In this document: one piece after another, positions 33,305 through 43,980 of the stretch
Layout: each line of letters opens with the position of its first letter
Position numbering within the stretch: the first letter of the stretch is position 1
DNA from: Tanypteryx hageni
Taxonomy: Eukaryota > Arthropoda > Insecta > Odonata > Petaluridae
DNA: 64,000 nt
Direction of reading: 5' to 3'
Assembly (NCBI GenBank): GCA_028673005.1
Contig: CM054115.1
Location: forward strand, 52,155,738-52,219,737
Notes under the pieces: model-generated
Database searches by the model: none
What the model was told of the DNA's origin: nothing
Seen by the model: the letters and a program-made list of their open reading frames with translations, nothing else
Translations under genes and position numbers: made by a program

Positions 33305-34191
33305 TCACGGAATATTCGTCATCCCCTTCCTCATCTCTTCCTTTCCATAAACCCCAGCCGTATCGCGAATTGAGCGTTGCAGCCACATGTTCAGTCTCCC
33401 ATTACCATAAAGTTGGATGTGGCGCGGGGGGTGGGGTGGGGGCGCGAGTGGGGGATGGGTGCAGTTAACTGATAATTGCTCCTGTTGGAGGAGGAAGGGT
33501 TGGATGGATGCACGTGAAGGGTTCGTGATGGAAATCACTAAACCGTCAAGGTCCTTGTTTTTTCCCTTTTCTCTTCCTCCTTTATTTTAGGTCGCGGGAA
33601 ACAATGCGATCGGCGTAATGCGTGGCGGAAACCAATTTTAATACACGAGCGAAAACTCCTGTAGCGCTATTAAGCCTTAAAAATGTTTCAGGAATTTATT
33701 GTTAAGTGGTATTTTATTTATAGTTCCCTGTCGATGAATAGTTTATCGTTCTCGATTGGGCGGTCGAATATCCGAATCGATGCATAAAAAATGAGCAATA
33801 GACGACAGATCAACAGTTTGGCATTCGTTGTTAGGAAATCGTCCATCATCTCAGATCTTTTTAAAGGCAAATTGTGGTTTGATACTGCTCTAGAATTCAC
33901 ATTGCGAATATAGCACAAGAAAAAATAAAAAGCGTTTAATTATATTTTTTCAGCGTTGAAGTACTTTGCAGTTTGGAGCGTATTTCTTCAATTTTCTTTG
34001 GGTTGAGATGTATCTGACCGTAACGTCTAAAACCCTTTTTTTTTTAAAACCAAAATTCCGGAAATTTATGTGCGTATTTAAATTTGAAACATTTTATCCA
34101 CCAAAATAAAGCGGATAAATTCCAGGGGAAAAAGACTTGGTAGAAAAATACAAAATACTAAAAATTAATATTTTCCGACACGGTTCTATAA

Positions 34192-34194
<3 letters not shown>
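33305..34194. other. Non-genic DNA, nothing recognised
   Basis: Begins with a G-rich patch (33422-33460, GGGGTGGGG-type), then AT-rich sequence with no gene signal. Confidence 0.5.

Positions 34195-34247
<53 letters not shown>
34195..34247. repeat. (TA)n microsatellite
   Basis: About 25 TA units. Confidence 0.95.
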
Positions 34248-34616
34248 TAGCGTATAAAAATATTCCATATATATTTGATTTCGATATGAAAAATCAGTAA
34301 GATATGCTATGACCTGGTTTGGCCTTCATGCGCAATCAAATCACTGTTTTTGAAAGTTATCTTTGTTTTCATTTTATTGTTTAGTTATTAGCAGAGATAC
34401 CAAAAGACTATCCAAATATTTGCTGAAAATAAGAGGAATATCGAAATAAGATATAATGCATAAAGCATATGCAGAAAGTTGCTTGAAATATTCAAGCAAA
34501 TTAAAAGTTCTTTAAAACTTTATATAATTAAACTTGATAATTAAATTATTGTACTCTTATTAACGCATAAAAAAGGATAAATATGAACGAAGTCAATTTA
34601 CCATCAAAGGAACAAT

Positions 34617-35214
34617 CTGATTTGGCCACCACATGACTTTCTCCATATCTGTCATATTTCTAAAAATTCCAAATAGGTTACATAATCCGTATATATATAA
34701 AAGGCTTAATGATAGATGAGTTTGAAAATTTGCAACGCGAGATCTCCGAATCTACTGTGCCGATTTTCACGAAACATTCACTAAAAGATTAAGCGGAATC
34801 TCGAAGAGGTTTTAGGCTTAATTTTATTCTTCTAACATAAGCCGTTTCAAAGATATGGCCATTTTTTTCGCTACACCACTTTATGACGTTCGGCGGGCGG
34901 TGGGAGGTGTGAGTGAAAGGGGAGCGGGCGATGGGAGGGGTGAGTGAAAGAGGGGCGGACAATGGGAGGGGTGAGTGAAAGAGGGGCGGATGCAATCCCG
35001 AATCGCACCCGGGCAACACCGGGTCACACAGCTAGTAATTATATTTTAAGAAACCGAGAAAATTTTAGACTACAAAGAACAGAAATAAACTCAAACCATA
35101 GCCTTCTGATATTGGATATAGCCACACAGATCCGACAATTACGAAAAGAAAAAGGAGCGTTACGAAGAAGTAACTAAGCGTCAATTATTGTTAGCAATAG
35201 TCGTAGGTAGGTGG
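34617..35214 (+). repeat. Unclassified repeat R, copy 1, split by a Helitron
   Basis: Two pieces, 34617-34685 and 35036-35214, together about 248 bp, match 37691-37935 closely. Shared blocks include GGCCACCACATGACTTTCTC, AATTTTAGACTACAAAGAAC, AGAAATAAACTCAAACCATA and AAAAAGGAGCGTTAC. On the plus strand both copies read ENFRLQRTEINSNHSLLILD then QLRKEKGAL before a conserved TAA stop, so this may be the end of a repeat-encoded reading frame. The 3' half seen in copy 2 is absent here. Copy 1 stops at a (TG)(TA)n tract. Confidence 0.8.
34686..35035 (+). mobile_element. Non-autonomous Helitron with preserved empty site
   Basis: A 350-bp insertion begins TCCGTATATATATAAAAGG and ends CACACAGCTAG. 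It lies between A (34685) and T (35036) with no target duplication. These are the Helitron rules: 5' TC, 3' CTRR, insertion between A and T. A hairpin with stem ACCCGG/CCGGGT and loop GCAACA (35007-35024) ends 7 nt before the terminal CTAG. The repeat copy at 37.7 kb supplies the uninterrupted site (ACATAA|TAAT). Near the 3' end are about three imperfect units containing GGGAGGGGTGAGTGAAAG. The element encodes no Rep/helicase and depends on an autonomous relative. Confidence 0.92.
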
Positions 35215-35222
35215 CGCGGTGT

Positions 35223-35231
35223 GTGTATATG

Positions 35232-35280
<49 letters not shown>

Positions 35281-35291
35281 CATACATACAT
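35223..35291. repeat. (TA)n(CATA)n microsatellite
   Basis: TG and TA units then CATA units, separating repeat R copy 1 from the Helitron protein remnant. Confidence 0.95.
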
Positions 35292-35733
35292 CAAGTGCCG
35301 GTCCGGAACTAAATACACAAAAATTATGTTAGAGCCTCTGTGAAGCATTGGAAGTTGAAGTGCTAATATCGTACCTTGATAACAACATTTGTTATGCTTT
35401 TCTCTGTTAAAAAATAACGCTCTACAATATCGACATTCTGTATCCATTTTACCTAAATATGAATCATCTCTTTGAATAGCGAAACCATTTCCTCTTGCTG
35501 AGTTTAGATTTATGTTGTTTCTTCGTCTTCGTCTTCTGTTTTGGCTTCTTCTTATATTTCTGCCTTCTTCAGGTTCTTCATTTTTTCTTTGGGACCTGAT
35601 TTCGTTTATGCTCTCTCGCTCTTTGCCATTGTTCATCTGTCCGTTTTGATCTTCTCGCTTGTTCTCTTTCTCTATTTCTTCTACGTCGATCTTCTTTATC
35701 TTCTTCTGTTTCTTGTTCTGATCTCCTTCTCAT
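35292..35733 (-). pseudogene. N-terminal remnant of a Helitron Rep/helicase protein
   Basis: Minus-strand frame 35578-35733 begins MRRRSEQETE and continues with Arg/Glu-rich NREREQARRSKRTDEQWQR. A shift then leads into the frame of 35181-35636, which holds another basic stretch (NRRRRRR) and then CRYCRALFFNREKHNKCC (about 35394-35447). Insect Helitron proteins have just this order: a basic, Arg-rich leader with repeated short motifs, then CxxCxALFxxEKHN-like Cys/His residues ahead of the Helitron-like N domain. After YQGTILALQLP the match is lost and the sequence runs into a microsatellite. Only the extreme N-terminus survives, and the frameshift makes it non-functional. Confidence 0.72.
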
Positions 35734-35791
35734 TAATTCTCTATAATATCCCTTCTTTCTTCCATTTGATGAAATAACGGGCTATTATTGC

Positions 35792-37556
35792 CTTAAACCT
35801 GAACTAAAATTATATTAGCAAAACTTAAATTAACTTAACTTAAATTAAATTAACGCTGATAATAAAAACAATAACTTGTCTAAATTGCAATTGGTATTCG
35901 TTTTCTGTCAAAGATAATAATGAGTGAAAGCATTGTTGTATACACTAAACATAATAAAATAATAAAAATATAATATAATAATTGTAATTTCTTATGTAGC
36001 CAACCAATAATAATATGCAATAGAGAAACCTATTTTGTAATTTAAATAGATATTAATACTTTCCTCAGTTATTACCAAATTAGTTTCGTCTTCAAAGTAA
36101 ACAAAACCAAAAGAAAAGTCAATTACTATTGGTTGTTTGTTAATTTGGGTTCGAACTCTAATTGTTTTTTGGGGATTAGTTTTGTTAAATGGCTTTTACT
36201 ATAAGAGTAAATCATTCCTACCAAATTTCAATCTTTTATATACTCGCAAAGTTTGTTAAAAATAAATTTATATTTCGCCATAAATAGTTCTCGATTATCC
36301 TGCTCTTTTATAATGCTTTTATTTATATACATATGCAACTGGCCTTTTAATTACGCCTTATCTGACGCCACCGGCAAAGGACGTGAATTTTTCTCCAGCT
36401 GCTTAAAGAGTTCTTCCTTCTCCATCCGTCCCGACCTTCCTCTCCCGAAAAAAATAACAGGATTTGGACCGAATGCTGTTACCTTATCAAAACATCTTTG
36501 GACCGCTTCCAGCATGACCTTTTTCCCGCAACTAAATAGTAAAAAAACACGGTTCGCAAAGCCACGGAGAAAGAGAGAATGAAGGGGAAGAACGGAAGAA
36601 CATTTCGGAAAAAAATGGCGGAATAAGTCCGTATCGCCGATTGGTCGATAGCACAACAAAAAGTGTGTCTCTTTTTAACCGATGTCACCACCTTCTTCTG
36701 GATTTTTTTATATCCTAGCAATTTAAAAGGGAAAAGGTACATGTAAAGTGGAAAAAAAGGAAGCGAACAGTCCATTTGCTCACCTGCATTCTAAAGAAAC
36801 CATTGTCTCGATTCGAAAATACAAAATCTCTTCGAACGATCTTGTACAAGTCTTTCAAGGTGGGTCGCGGAACAGAAGGAAGGGTACTCGACTCTTAAGG
36901 AAAGGGAGGGGTCCTTGCGTTCGCGAGGGAAAAAAACACGGTCTACATCAGATGGCTGCTTCGTTCCTATTCTTAAAAATATCTGCGGTCGCGATAACGT
37001 CCTCCTAATGGGATACCGCGCTAATTCGGAACGGGTTTTGAATTAAAATTCGTGTCTCGGATTCCGAAAGGTACGTTCGTGTTGGGGGAGAAACTGATCC
37101 TTTTAAGACGCTAAATTTGAAGGAGCAAAACCTCCCTTTTGTTGTTGCTAAGGACAATCGGAGATGCCGAGGAAGATGAGAGCGACTTCTAAAATCCTAA
37201 GAGCCGATCGTTACAAAAACGAATTACCCTACTACGGCTGCATTTCGGAAGCTCTGTACTGATCGCCTACAAACTGCGAAATACATTGTGCGCAGAGAAA
37301 AATATATTTACGTGGTGTCGGTAAGCAGTTTCTGAAAAAATTACTGAACCTTTTCTCTTGAAATGACCTCTTCATCGATACTGTGATAAAAGAGGTAGGA
37401 AAAAACGGGCGATTTCTCTACTGGCAATTAATCTTCGAATTTATATTTGAGTTCTCCTGTGTTGGCGATTAAATTCTCTTTCAGATGTAATTTGTCGACG
37501 GCAAAGGATCGTGACTGCATGTCAAGTTTATTCGTTTAAAACAAACACACCTAAAA
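35792..37556. other. Non-genic DNA, nothing recognised
   Basis: AT-rich DNA. Part of 35780-36250 may be upstream sequence of the decayed Helitron, since a minus-strand string GTATATAAAAGATTG at about 36230-36244 resembles Helitron 5' ends, but no boundary can be set. Overlapping frames at 36253-36775 show no family. Confidence 0.4.
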
Positions 37557-37690
37557 AACTCACGCTCATGACACACCTGAGACCTCTGGACCCAATTATG
37601 ATTTAATTTTTTTTTAGTTATGGGATTTAGAAAAAAATTCAATTAATATCTTATGACTATCCACCATTTATTCTCATTATACAAAAAACC

Positions 37691-38380
37691 CTGATGTGGC
37701 CACCACATGACTTTCTCCATATCTGTAACACTTATAAAAATTCCATGTAGGTTACATAATAATAAATATTTTAAGAAACTGCGAGAAAATTTTAGACTAC
37801 AAAGAACAGAAATAAACTCAAACCATAGCCTTCTGATATTGGATATAACCACAAAGCTCCAACAATTAAGAAAAGAAAAAGGAGCGTTACTAAAATGTAA
37901 CTAAGCGTCAATTGTTAACAATAGTCGGTAGGTGGTTGTGGTGGCAGCTAAAAATATAAGATATCTCTTAAACAATGCATTATATGGGAAAATGTTTCAA
38001 ACAAAGGTTGTAGAAAATTAAATGTCTTATAACCTGTATTCCAGTACATTTTTACATTTATCAAATATTAAATCAAATATTTCAAAATAACGGATAAGTG
38101 ACAAGAGTCAACACCCACTTCCGGTTGACCGATTTTTACCAAAAACTAATCAGTTCTTGTGACTTTTATAAAAATGTTGTATGAAAAATTTCGCGTTGAC
38201 TTGATTAATAGTTTATGAGTTAGAGCACCCATAAAACGCTATCACATACACAGACATCATCGAGAAAATGGTTCAGAGTGTTCAGAGGACCTCAAAACCT
38301 ATATTTCCGTTGAAATCTCGAAGTCGATTTTTTTATGAAAACATTACTTTCCCTTATACCAGTTATGGAGAAAGTAAAAA
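37691..38380 (+). repeat. Unclassified repeat R, copy 2, inserted near piggyBac 3' end
   Basis: 37691-37935 matches repeat R copy 1 at 34.6-35.2 kb and supplies the empty Helitron site. ACTTTCTCCATATCTG (37710-37725) and the inverse of CAGTTATGGAGAAAGT (38360-38375) pair at 15 of 16 positions, suggesting subterminal inverted repeats of a roughly 0.7-kb element. The plus-strand frame 37707-37904 ends in the same QLRKEKGAL-type tail as copy 1. The segment 38100-38375 (CACTTCCGGTTGACCGATTT ... TCAGAGGACCTCAAAACC) is absent from copy 1. The family is unidentified. Confidence 0.6.
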
Positions 38381-38884
38381 TACATTGGTCAATTCTAATT
38401 ACTTAATTGGAATAAAAATACAAATTTTTCATAAGTCAGGATGAAAAACTTTTAAAATGTGTACTTGTTAAATGTACTATAACTAAAATATGGTTCATGA
38501 TATAAAAACAAAAATTCTTACACAAACTCCTAAGAGATGGCACTTAATAAAAACTAGCCTTTTTCCGTTTTTTCATAAACACTAAAAACTGCAAGGAGTT
38601 AATATTGTGGATTTTTTTACTTTTACATACATGGAGTAATAAGTACTATTAGATTTTTCAGAAAAACCATTTTTTTAATTAAAATACATACTAATATTAT
38701 CATATCTATATTTTGATTGTATTATTTAAAACATACGATGGTGTGCGTTTCTTGGATGATATGGAGGCAGTGATTTATGTCTATCCTCTAAATTAATTCA
38801 TAACTAAATATTGCAATATAATTATTTTAGTCGAAATATTAAACAAACAAATTCAAAACTTACAGATTTGGGGTTTTGTCCATT

Positions 38885-40541
38885 TCAATTAGGACACACA
38901 CAGCCATATTGCATACACAATGGAGCATAGCATTTGACGCATTCACGTGATGATTTTCTGTCTTTTATTAACAGACAAACTGAGCACCTTTTCCTCTTTG
39001 ATTTTCTGGTAGAAGATGCTGCAGAAGTTTCAGTTGTAGAGGGTTGATTCGCTCCAGTGATTTCAGGTGTGTCTATTCCTAGAAGATTATGGATGATTGC
39101 TCTGATATCCTTCCGCAGACTTCAATCTTCTCTCCATTTGTTCTCGTGCCAGTTCTTTTCGGAGCTGAATAAGAAAATCGCGGCGAGAGATTTCATCTGA
39201 GCCTAGGGAGCCTCTAAAGAGAACGAAAGAATTCACTCCTGCTTTGTCTAATATAGCATAAAAAATTGCTAATGGCCAACGCCGAGTCCGTCTTGAAGTT
39301 GTATAACTGTGGCACTTTTCGTCCAATGCATCCACACTTCCCTTGGTTTTGTTATATTCCATTATAATTTCTGGTTTCCCTGAATCATCATTACATTCTG
39401 TGTGGTGCATGCTTGATTTGAGATTGACAACTTTATCTTTCTTTGGGATGTTAGATAAGATTGTTATATTCCCAGCATATCCGTACAGTGACGAAGAAAC
39501 AGCTCTCCCTGCAGTGGTTGTGAAGGTTCCTGGCGGTTCACGCTTATTTTTCTTCACTGTTCCTACATAAGTTACTTTCGACAACTCACTTACCAATTCC
39601 AAGGATGAAAACCAGTTGTCGGCTGTCACGTTCCTGTTGGTGCGTTTTATTGGACCAACCATTCTCAAAACAACTTCTGTTGGCTGAAGAAGCATGGAGG
39701 ACAGAGTTTGTGATTCCACTGCTGATTTGCTGGTATAAATTTCAGAATTTAGGCAGTAGTGCATTTTGGCGTCCTCCAAAATGAATATTTTAATGCCGTA
39801 CTTTCTTGGCTTGGATGGTATGTACATGCAAAACTCACAACGTCCACGAAAGCCTACCAGCATTTCGTCAACAGTAACAAATTCCCAACCGAATAGTTTT
39901 TTGACACTTTTATAAATGTTTGGAACAGCCAAGAGATGTGGTAAAGCTTGTCAGACTGTTTACGAATGTCTCTAGTAGTTGCGTCGTCAAAGCGTAGGCA
40001 ACGTAGCAAGAAGAATACTCGATTGAAAGGCATTACTGCCCTGAAAATAGGTCTTCCAGTACCATCCTTAGAATACAAGCCTAAGAGATTTTCGTCACTG
40101 GATTTGAAGGCACCCCAGATATAACATAGGCCTATCAGTCTATTTCAGTCTTATTATTATTATTTTATTAATTTCCGTCTTAATCACTATTTACCCTAAC
40201 ATTTCATCATTGAAAAGTGTTTCCCAGGACGCCAGAGGGCTTTTGTTTATTACCTGCATAGCTTGGCCTTTTATTTCTGGTAGACGTGTAGTAGGAATAA
40301 TATTGTTTTGAGCTGTCCTTCCACGTGTTGCAGGTGACTTCGACCATTTTAATCTGTTCTTGCCATAAAAGAAATTGGTGCTAGAAGGTTCATCATCAAT
40401 TTCTTCATCGTCTGCACTTTCGTCACTTTCCGAATCGTGATCACTCAGTTCAAATTCACTGCCAGAACCACTTATATCACTAATATCACTCAAAGTTTCG
40501 TCCAAGGCAGCAATTATATCATTGTCATCCATTATAATCAC
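38885..40541 (-). pseudogene. piggyBac transposase pseudogene
   Basis: Remnant of a DDD cut-and-paste transposase. The N-terminal piece (40191-40541) begins MIIMDDNDIIAALDE and is Asp/Ser/Glu-rich, as usual for the family. After a stop and apparent loss of sequence near an ATT-rich run (40150-40175), the frame resumes as LGLYSKDGTGRPIF, then FLLRCLRFDD and RKQSDK (about 39940-40090). A shift leads to the main piece (39087-39932) with VTVDEMLVGFRGRC, TADNWFSSLE and NKTKGSVDALDE, which carry the three family aspartates. Another shift near 39100-39115 reaches the C-terminal Cys-rich domain (CSVCLLIKD ... CVKCYAPLC ... CVCPN) and the TGA at 38885-38887. At least three breaks make it inactive. Confidence 0.92.
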
Positions 40542-40819
40542 GATAGTTGAGAAAGAATTGTAAAATGTAAAATAAAATTAAGAACCACCACTTAAAAAAT
40601 AGTTACGTTAACGACACACCTGGGTCTACGGGACCCGACTGCTATTATTGTCAATACAGTAGGACACGGAGGCAAACAATAACACCACTGGCTCCAGGCC
40701 AACTGAGGGCTAGGAGAATACCTGGCAGCTTAACTCACTGCTGCCAACCACTTCTTGGGAAAAGATGAAAATAATTTCCCTCGGGTCCCCTGGACCCAGG
40801 TGTGTCGGTTAGGGGTTAA

Positions 40820-41596
40820 GGTGAGTCTGTATACTTTTCATATAAAAGTATGCGTCGGTAATTGCGAAAAATAACGGAACCCATGTGCCTTTCAAATCCT
40901 CCACTTAGTCAAAGAACGTCCTTGATGGTATTAGAGGGTTTTTCCGTGAGCAGAAAATAAAAATTACTAGATCCCCGCATAAAGCTAACCGCTGTAACCG
41001 TTATTTTCATCCCTCGCGGCGTACATTTTGGTGATCCTTACGAAAGAACAACGCGATAAACAAAGAAGGCTTTCACGTTCAGATTCTCCTGCACGCGAGT
41101 CGCGTTTAAAGAGTGTGAAAAATATTTTTTCGCTCTCTCCGAACGAATATACGCCCCCTTTCCGCATCGCACTCCGGGATATTCTCTCTCTTTGCGTATT
41201 CTTTCTCCGTCCGTTTCGCGCACGACCCTCCGTGCGCATGGATATGAACAAGTTGAATTTGCAAGAGCGCTCTTCCTTCCAAAAAAAAATTCCCTTTTAA
41301 CCTTTCGCCGGCACCATAAATAATATGGGGCCGCGCGCATAAATCCGTCGTTACGCGGTTACGTGACCGCACCCTTATACCTACCGAGGGATAAATGTAA
41401 AAGTAGAAGCGGGGGAAAGTGATGGAACGTGACCGTGGTCGAAGAAATGGAGGAATTATTCTCGTCTCGGAGTCGACTTTGAACGCAGTCGGAATCGCCC
41501 TTTTCGCGGATTTATATGTTTGTTTGTTTGTGTATTGTCTAATCAACCTCTTGGATGATTATAGCCATAACTCCTTATACACCAGACGCACTCACA
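40820..41596. other. Non-genic DNA, nothing recognised
   Basis: Mixed composition with overlapping chance frames on both strands at 40985-41546. No domain is recognised. Confidence 0.5.
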
Positions 41597-41825
41597 AGGT
41601 GTAAATGTAACCCGTTGCTGGTATTAACCTACTCTTTAAAAAGAGTACCGAGGAAGCCTGCTGCTGAACGTCCCTCCCGAAGGACGGAGCGCTGACTTGC
41701 GCGGTCTCCTCAAAGCGCATAAATATGGGACGGGACGATCCCAGGTTGAAAAATCCGACCACCGCCGGATTCGAATCAGGAACCGCTGCGTGAAAGGCCA
41801 ACGCTCTAACCACACCGCCGCCCAC
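41597..41825 (-). mobile_element. tRNA-Glu-derived SINE
   Basis: On the minus strand the head reads like a tRNA. The A-box region is TGGTTAGAGCGTTGG (41798-41812), an anticodon loop CCTTTCACG carries TTC (Glu), and the T arm with B-box includes TGATTCGAATCCG (41765-41777). About 150 bp of unrelated body follow (GGGATCGTCCCGTCCC, CCTTCGGGAGGGACG, CTTTTTAAAGAGTAGG), ending near GTTACATTTACACC. Both polymerase III boxes are recognisable and correctly spaced. The T stem has mismatches and there is a long tail, so it is a SINE rather than a working tRNA gene. No target duplication was found. Confidence 0.78.
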
Positions 41826-43145
41826 TTTGCGGATTTATGTCGTATCGATCGATGCGCCACCGCTTCGTTAGGTTAATAGTTAACAAATGAAGGTCGTGGT
41901 TTCACAGATTAAGAGTTCAGAAATAGAATATCGATTTTACGTCGTGGCTTGCATCTGATAGAAAATCTTGACAATTCCGATAGCAATAAAATGATTGAAT
42001 TAACCACATATGCGAGCATATGTGGCTTCCATCTTTGCTAGGTATCCTACTATAGAGTCTAAATTAAATGGCACTGAGGATAAATACTTTTTAGCATAAT
42101 CTACTTAACTTTTATTAATATCTTCAAATGTAGTCCATAGTGAGATTTTATTGCCAATGATTAACCAATTAGTTTTTCCTTTGCGAGACAATTACAAACA
42201 TTGCATTTTGGTTTAGTTAATAAATAAAAACTACTCCGATTTTTTGTGTTGTTTGCATTCGCAGTCATTAAATTTGATATAAATAGAGGCATATTTGCAG
42301 AACGGCGGGGCTCCAGGTCGATTCGCCTGTTTTTATAAAATTTCCTTCCACTGTTTTTGGACCGCCATGCGTTTGGCACACCTGAAAATTAGGAGTTGGT
42401 AGATCTTTTGGTAGTTTAACATCACCAAATAGATTTTTGGTTGATATATTCATAAATCCACCCCTCGCACTCAGCCTTTTTCCATTCAGCTAACTGGGAG
42501 AACAATATATCCCATTTCCCGATCAGGTCTCTTCATGTTTAGCATCATCCATTCTATTATGCCACAGTTACAACAAAATACAAACAAGAGAATCGCGAAT
42601 ATCCGACAAATCTGTTGGAGAAAAAATATTTCCCCTTCCAGGTAAACATAATTTCATTCTCTTAGTGGAATAACAATTTTTTGCCATCAAAGAACAACCC
42701 TGTTTCCCTAATTTAAAAAATAAAGCCTCGCTAAAATTTACTACCCTCCACCTTCCCCCTTTATCTCTTCGATTATCCGAATCCAAAATTCATTGCTCTG
42801 AAATTTTAATAAGATAAGCCCCGCTCATTAAGTCAGAGGGGAGAGAAATGATTTGTTTAACAACCTTGGCCATTTAGAGAGAAAGAAAACTAAGGTGATC
42901 CAATTATTTTTTAACCTCTTCTTTTCCCAATCCTCTCTCCCCCATCATACCCGCGTTTTTCTCAATTAACATACTGCCGCGCTGCGTGTAAAAAAACTAT
43001 ACCCTTACTGATATCGCATGCTCTCGGATTTCCTCGTCCAAAGCGCAATAAACCATGCGCTCAGTAAAGAGGAAAAAACTGGAAGGTTCATCCCTGGGAA
43101 TTACATCGTTATCTGTCCTTAACACAAAAAGGGTAACCATGGCAA
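41826..43145. other. Non-genic DNA, nothing recognised
   Basis: AT-rich sequence with only short minus-strand frames (42161-42453, 42568-42786) and no recognisable family. Confidence 0.5.
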
Positions 43146-43980
43146 CTTATCTTTCGGTCTTATCTCCCTCCCTTCTATCCTCTACTCCCCCTCTTCTCCA
43201 CTTTCTCTCCCTTACCTTCTCTCTTTCCCTCAACTTCACTCGCTCACCTCTCCCATCACCTTCGCTCTCTCCTCACCTCTCCCTCTCTCTCCCCCTCACC
43301 TCTCTCCACTCTCACCTCTCTCTCCCTCTCTTCCTTACCTTCTCTCCCTCACCCCCTTATCTTCTCTCCCACCCTCTCTCCCTCACATTCTCTCCCTCAC
43401 ATTCTCTCCCTCACATTCTCTCCCTCACATTCTCTCCCTCACATTCTCTCCCTCACATTCTCTCCCTCACATTCTCTCCCTCACCTTCTCTCCCTCACCT
43501 TCTCTCCCTCACCTTCTCTCCCTCACCTTCTCTCCCTCACCTTCTCTCCCTCACCTTCTCTCCCTCACCTTCTCTCCCCCAACTTCTCTCCCCCAACTTC
43601 TCTCCCCCCAACTTCTCTCCCCCAACTTCTCTCCCCCAACTTCTCTCCCCCAACTTCTCTCCCCATCTTCTCTCCCTCACCTCTCCCTGACCTTTTTCTC
43701 CATCACCTCTCTCCCTCACCTCTCTTTCTCACCTTCTCTCTCCCTCGCTCATCTTCTCTCCCTCCCTCACCTTCTCTCCCTCCCTCACCTTCTCTCCCTC
43801 TCTCACCTTCTCTCTCTCTCTCTCTCTCTCCCCCACTTCTCCCCCATCTACTATTCCCTCTCTCCGTCTACCATTCCCTCTCTCTCTCTCCCTCCCTATC
43901 TACCATTTCCTCTCCCTCCCTACTCACCACCTCTCTTCCTCCCCTCATTTTCTCTCCCCCATCTCTCCCACCATCCACCT
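43146..43980 (+). repeat. Polypyrimidine tract with 14-bp minisatellite
   Basis: Almost pure C/T with regular A. It explains the 211-codon Ser/Leu/Pro frame over it. It contains the ordered minisatellite annotated at 43386-43660. It resembles the 32.3-kb tract in composition but not in repeat unit. Confidence 0.95.
43386..43660 (+). repeat. 14-bp minisatellite in three homogeneous blocks
   Basis: About seven units of CATTCTCTCCCTCA (from 43386) are followed by about seven of CCTTCTCTCCCTCA (from 43484), the last ending CCCCA, then about six of ACTTCTCTCCCCCA (from 43582), one of them 15 bp. Segregation of variants into blocks points to local amplification or gene conversion of neighbouring units. 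Confidence 0.9.

Larger units (their letters stand above)
37557..40819 (-). mobile_element. Decayed piggyBac element with nested insertion
   Basis: The 5' end is at the TTAA at 40816-40819, read inward as TTAACCCCTAACCGACACAC. A 25-bp motif starting CGACACACCTGGGTC occurs just inside it (40783-40807) and again inverted at 40612-40636, with 23 of 25 matching. A weaker third copy lies at 37569-37593 in the orientation expected near the opposite end (TGACACACCTGAGACC). Such terminal plus subterminal repeats at TTAA sites are typical of piggyBac. The far TTAA end is decayed, so the left limit is approximate. Removing the inserted repeat R leaves about 2.6 kb, a normal piggyBac length. Confidence 0.75.

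Noticed and set aside
32094..33468. Plus-strand frames of 418 and 379 codons and a 128-codon minus frame
   Set aside because: Translations of the CT-rich tract (Ser/Leu/Pro or Arg/Glu/Gly repeats) in several overlapping frames. Not genes.
43055..43690. 211-codon frame
   Set aside because: Almost entirely the 14-bp minisatellite and surrounding polypyrimidine. No unique domain.
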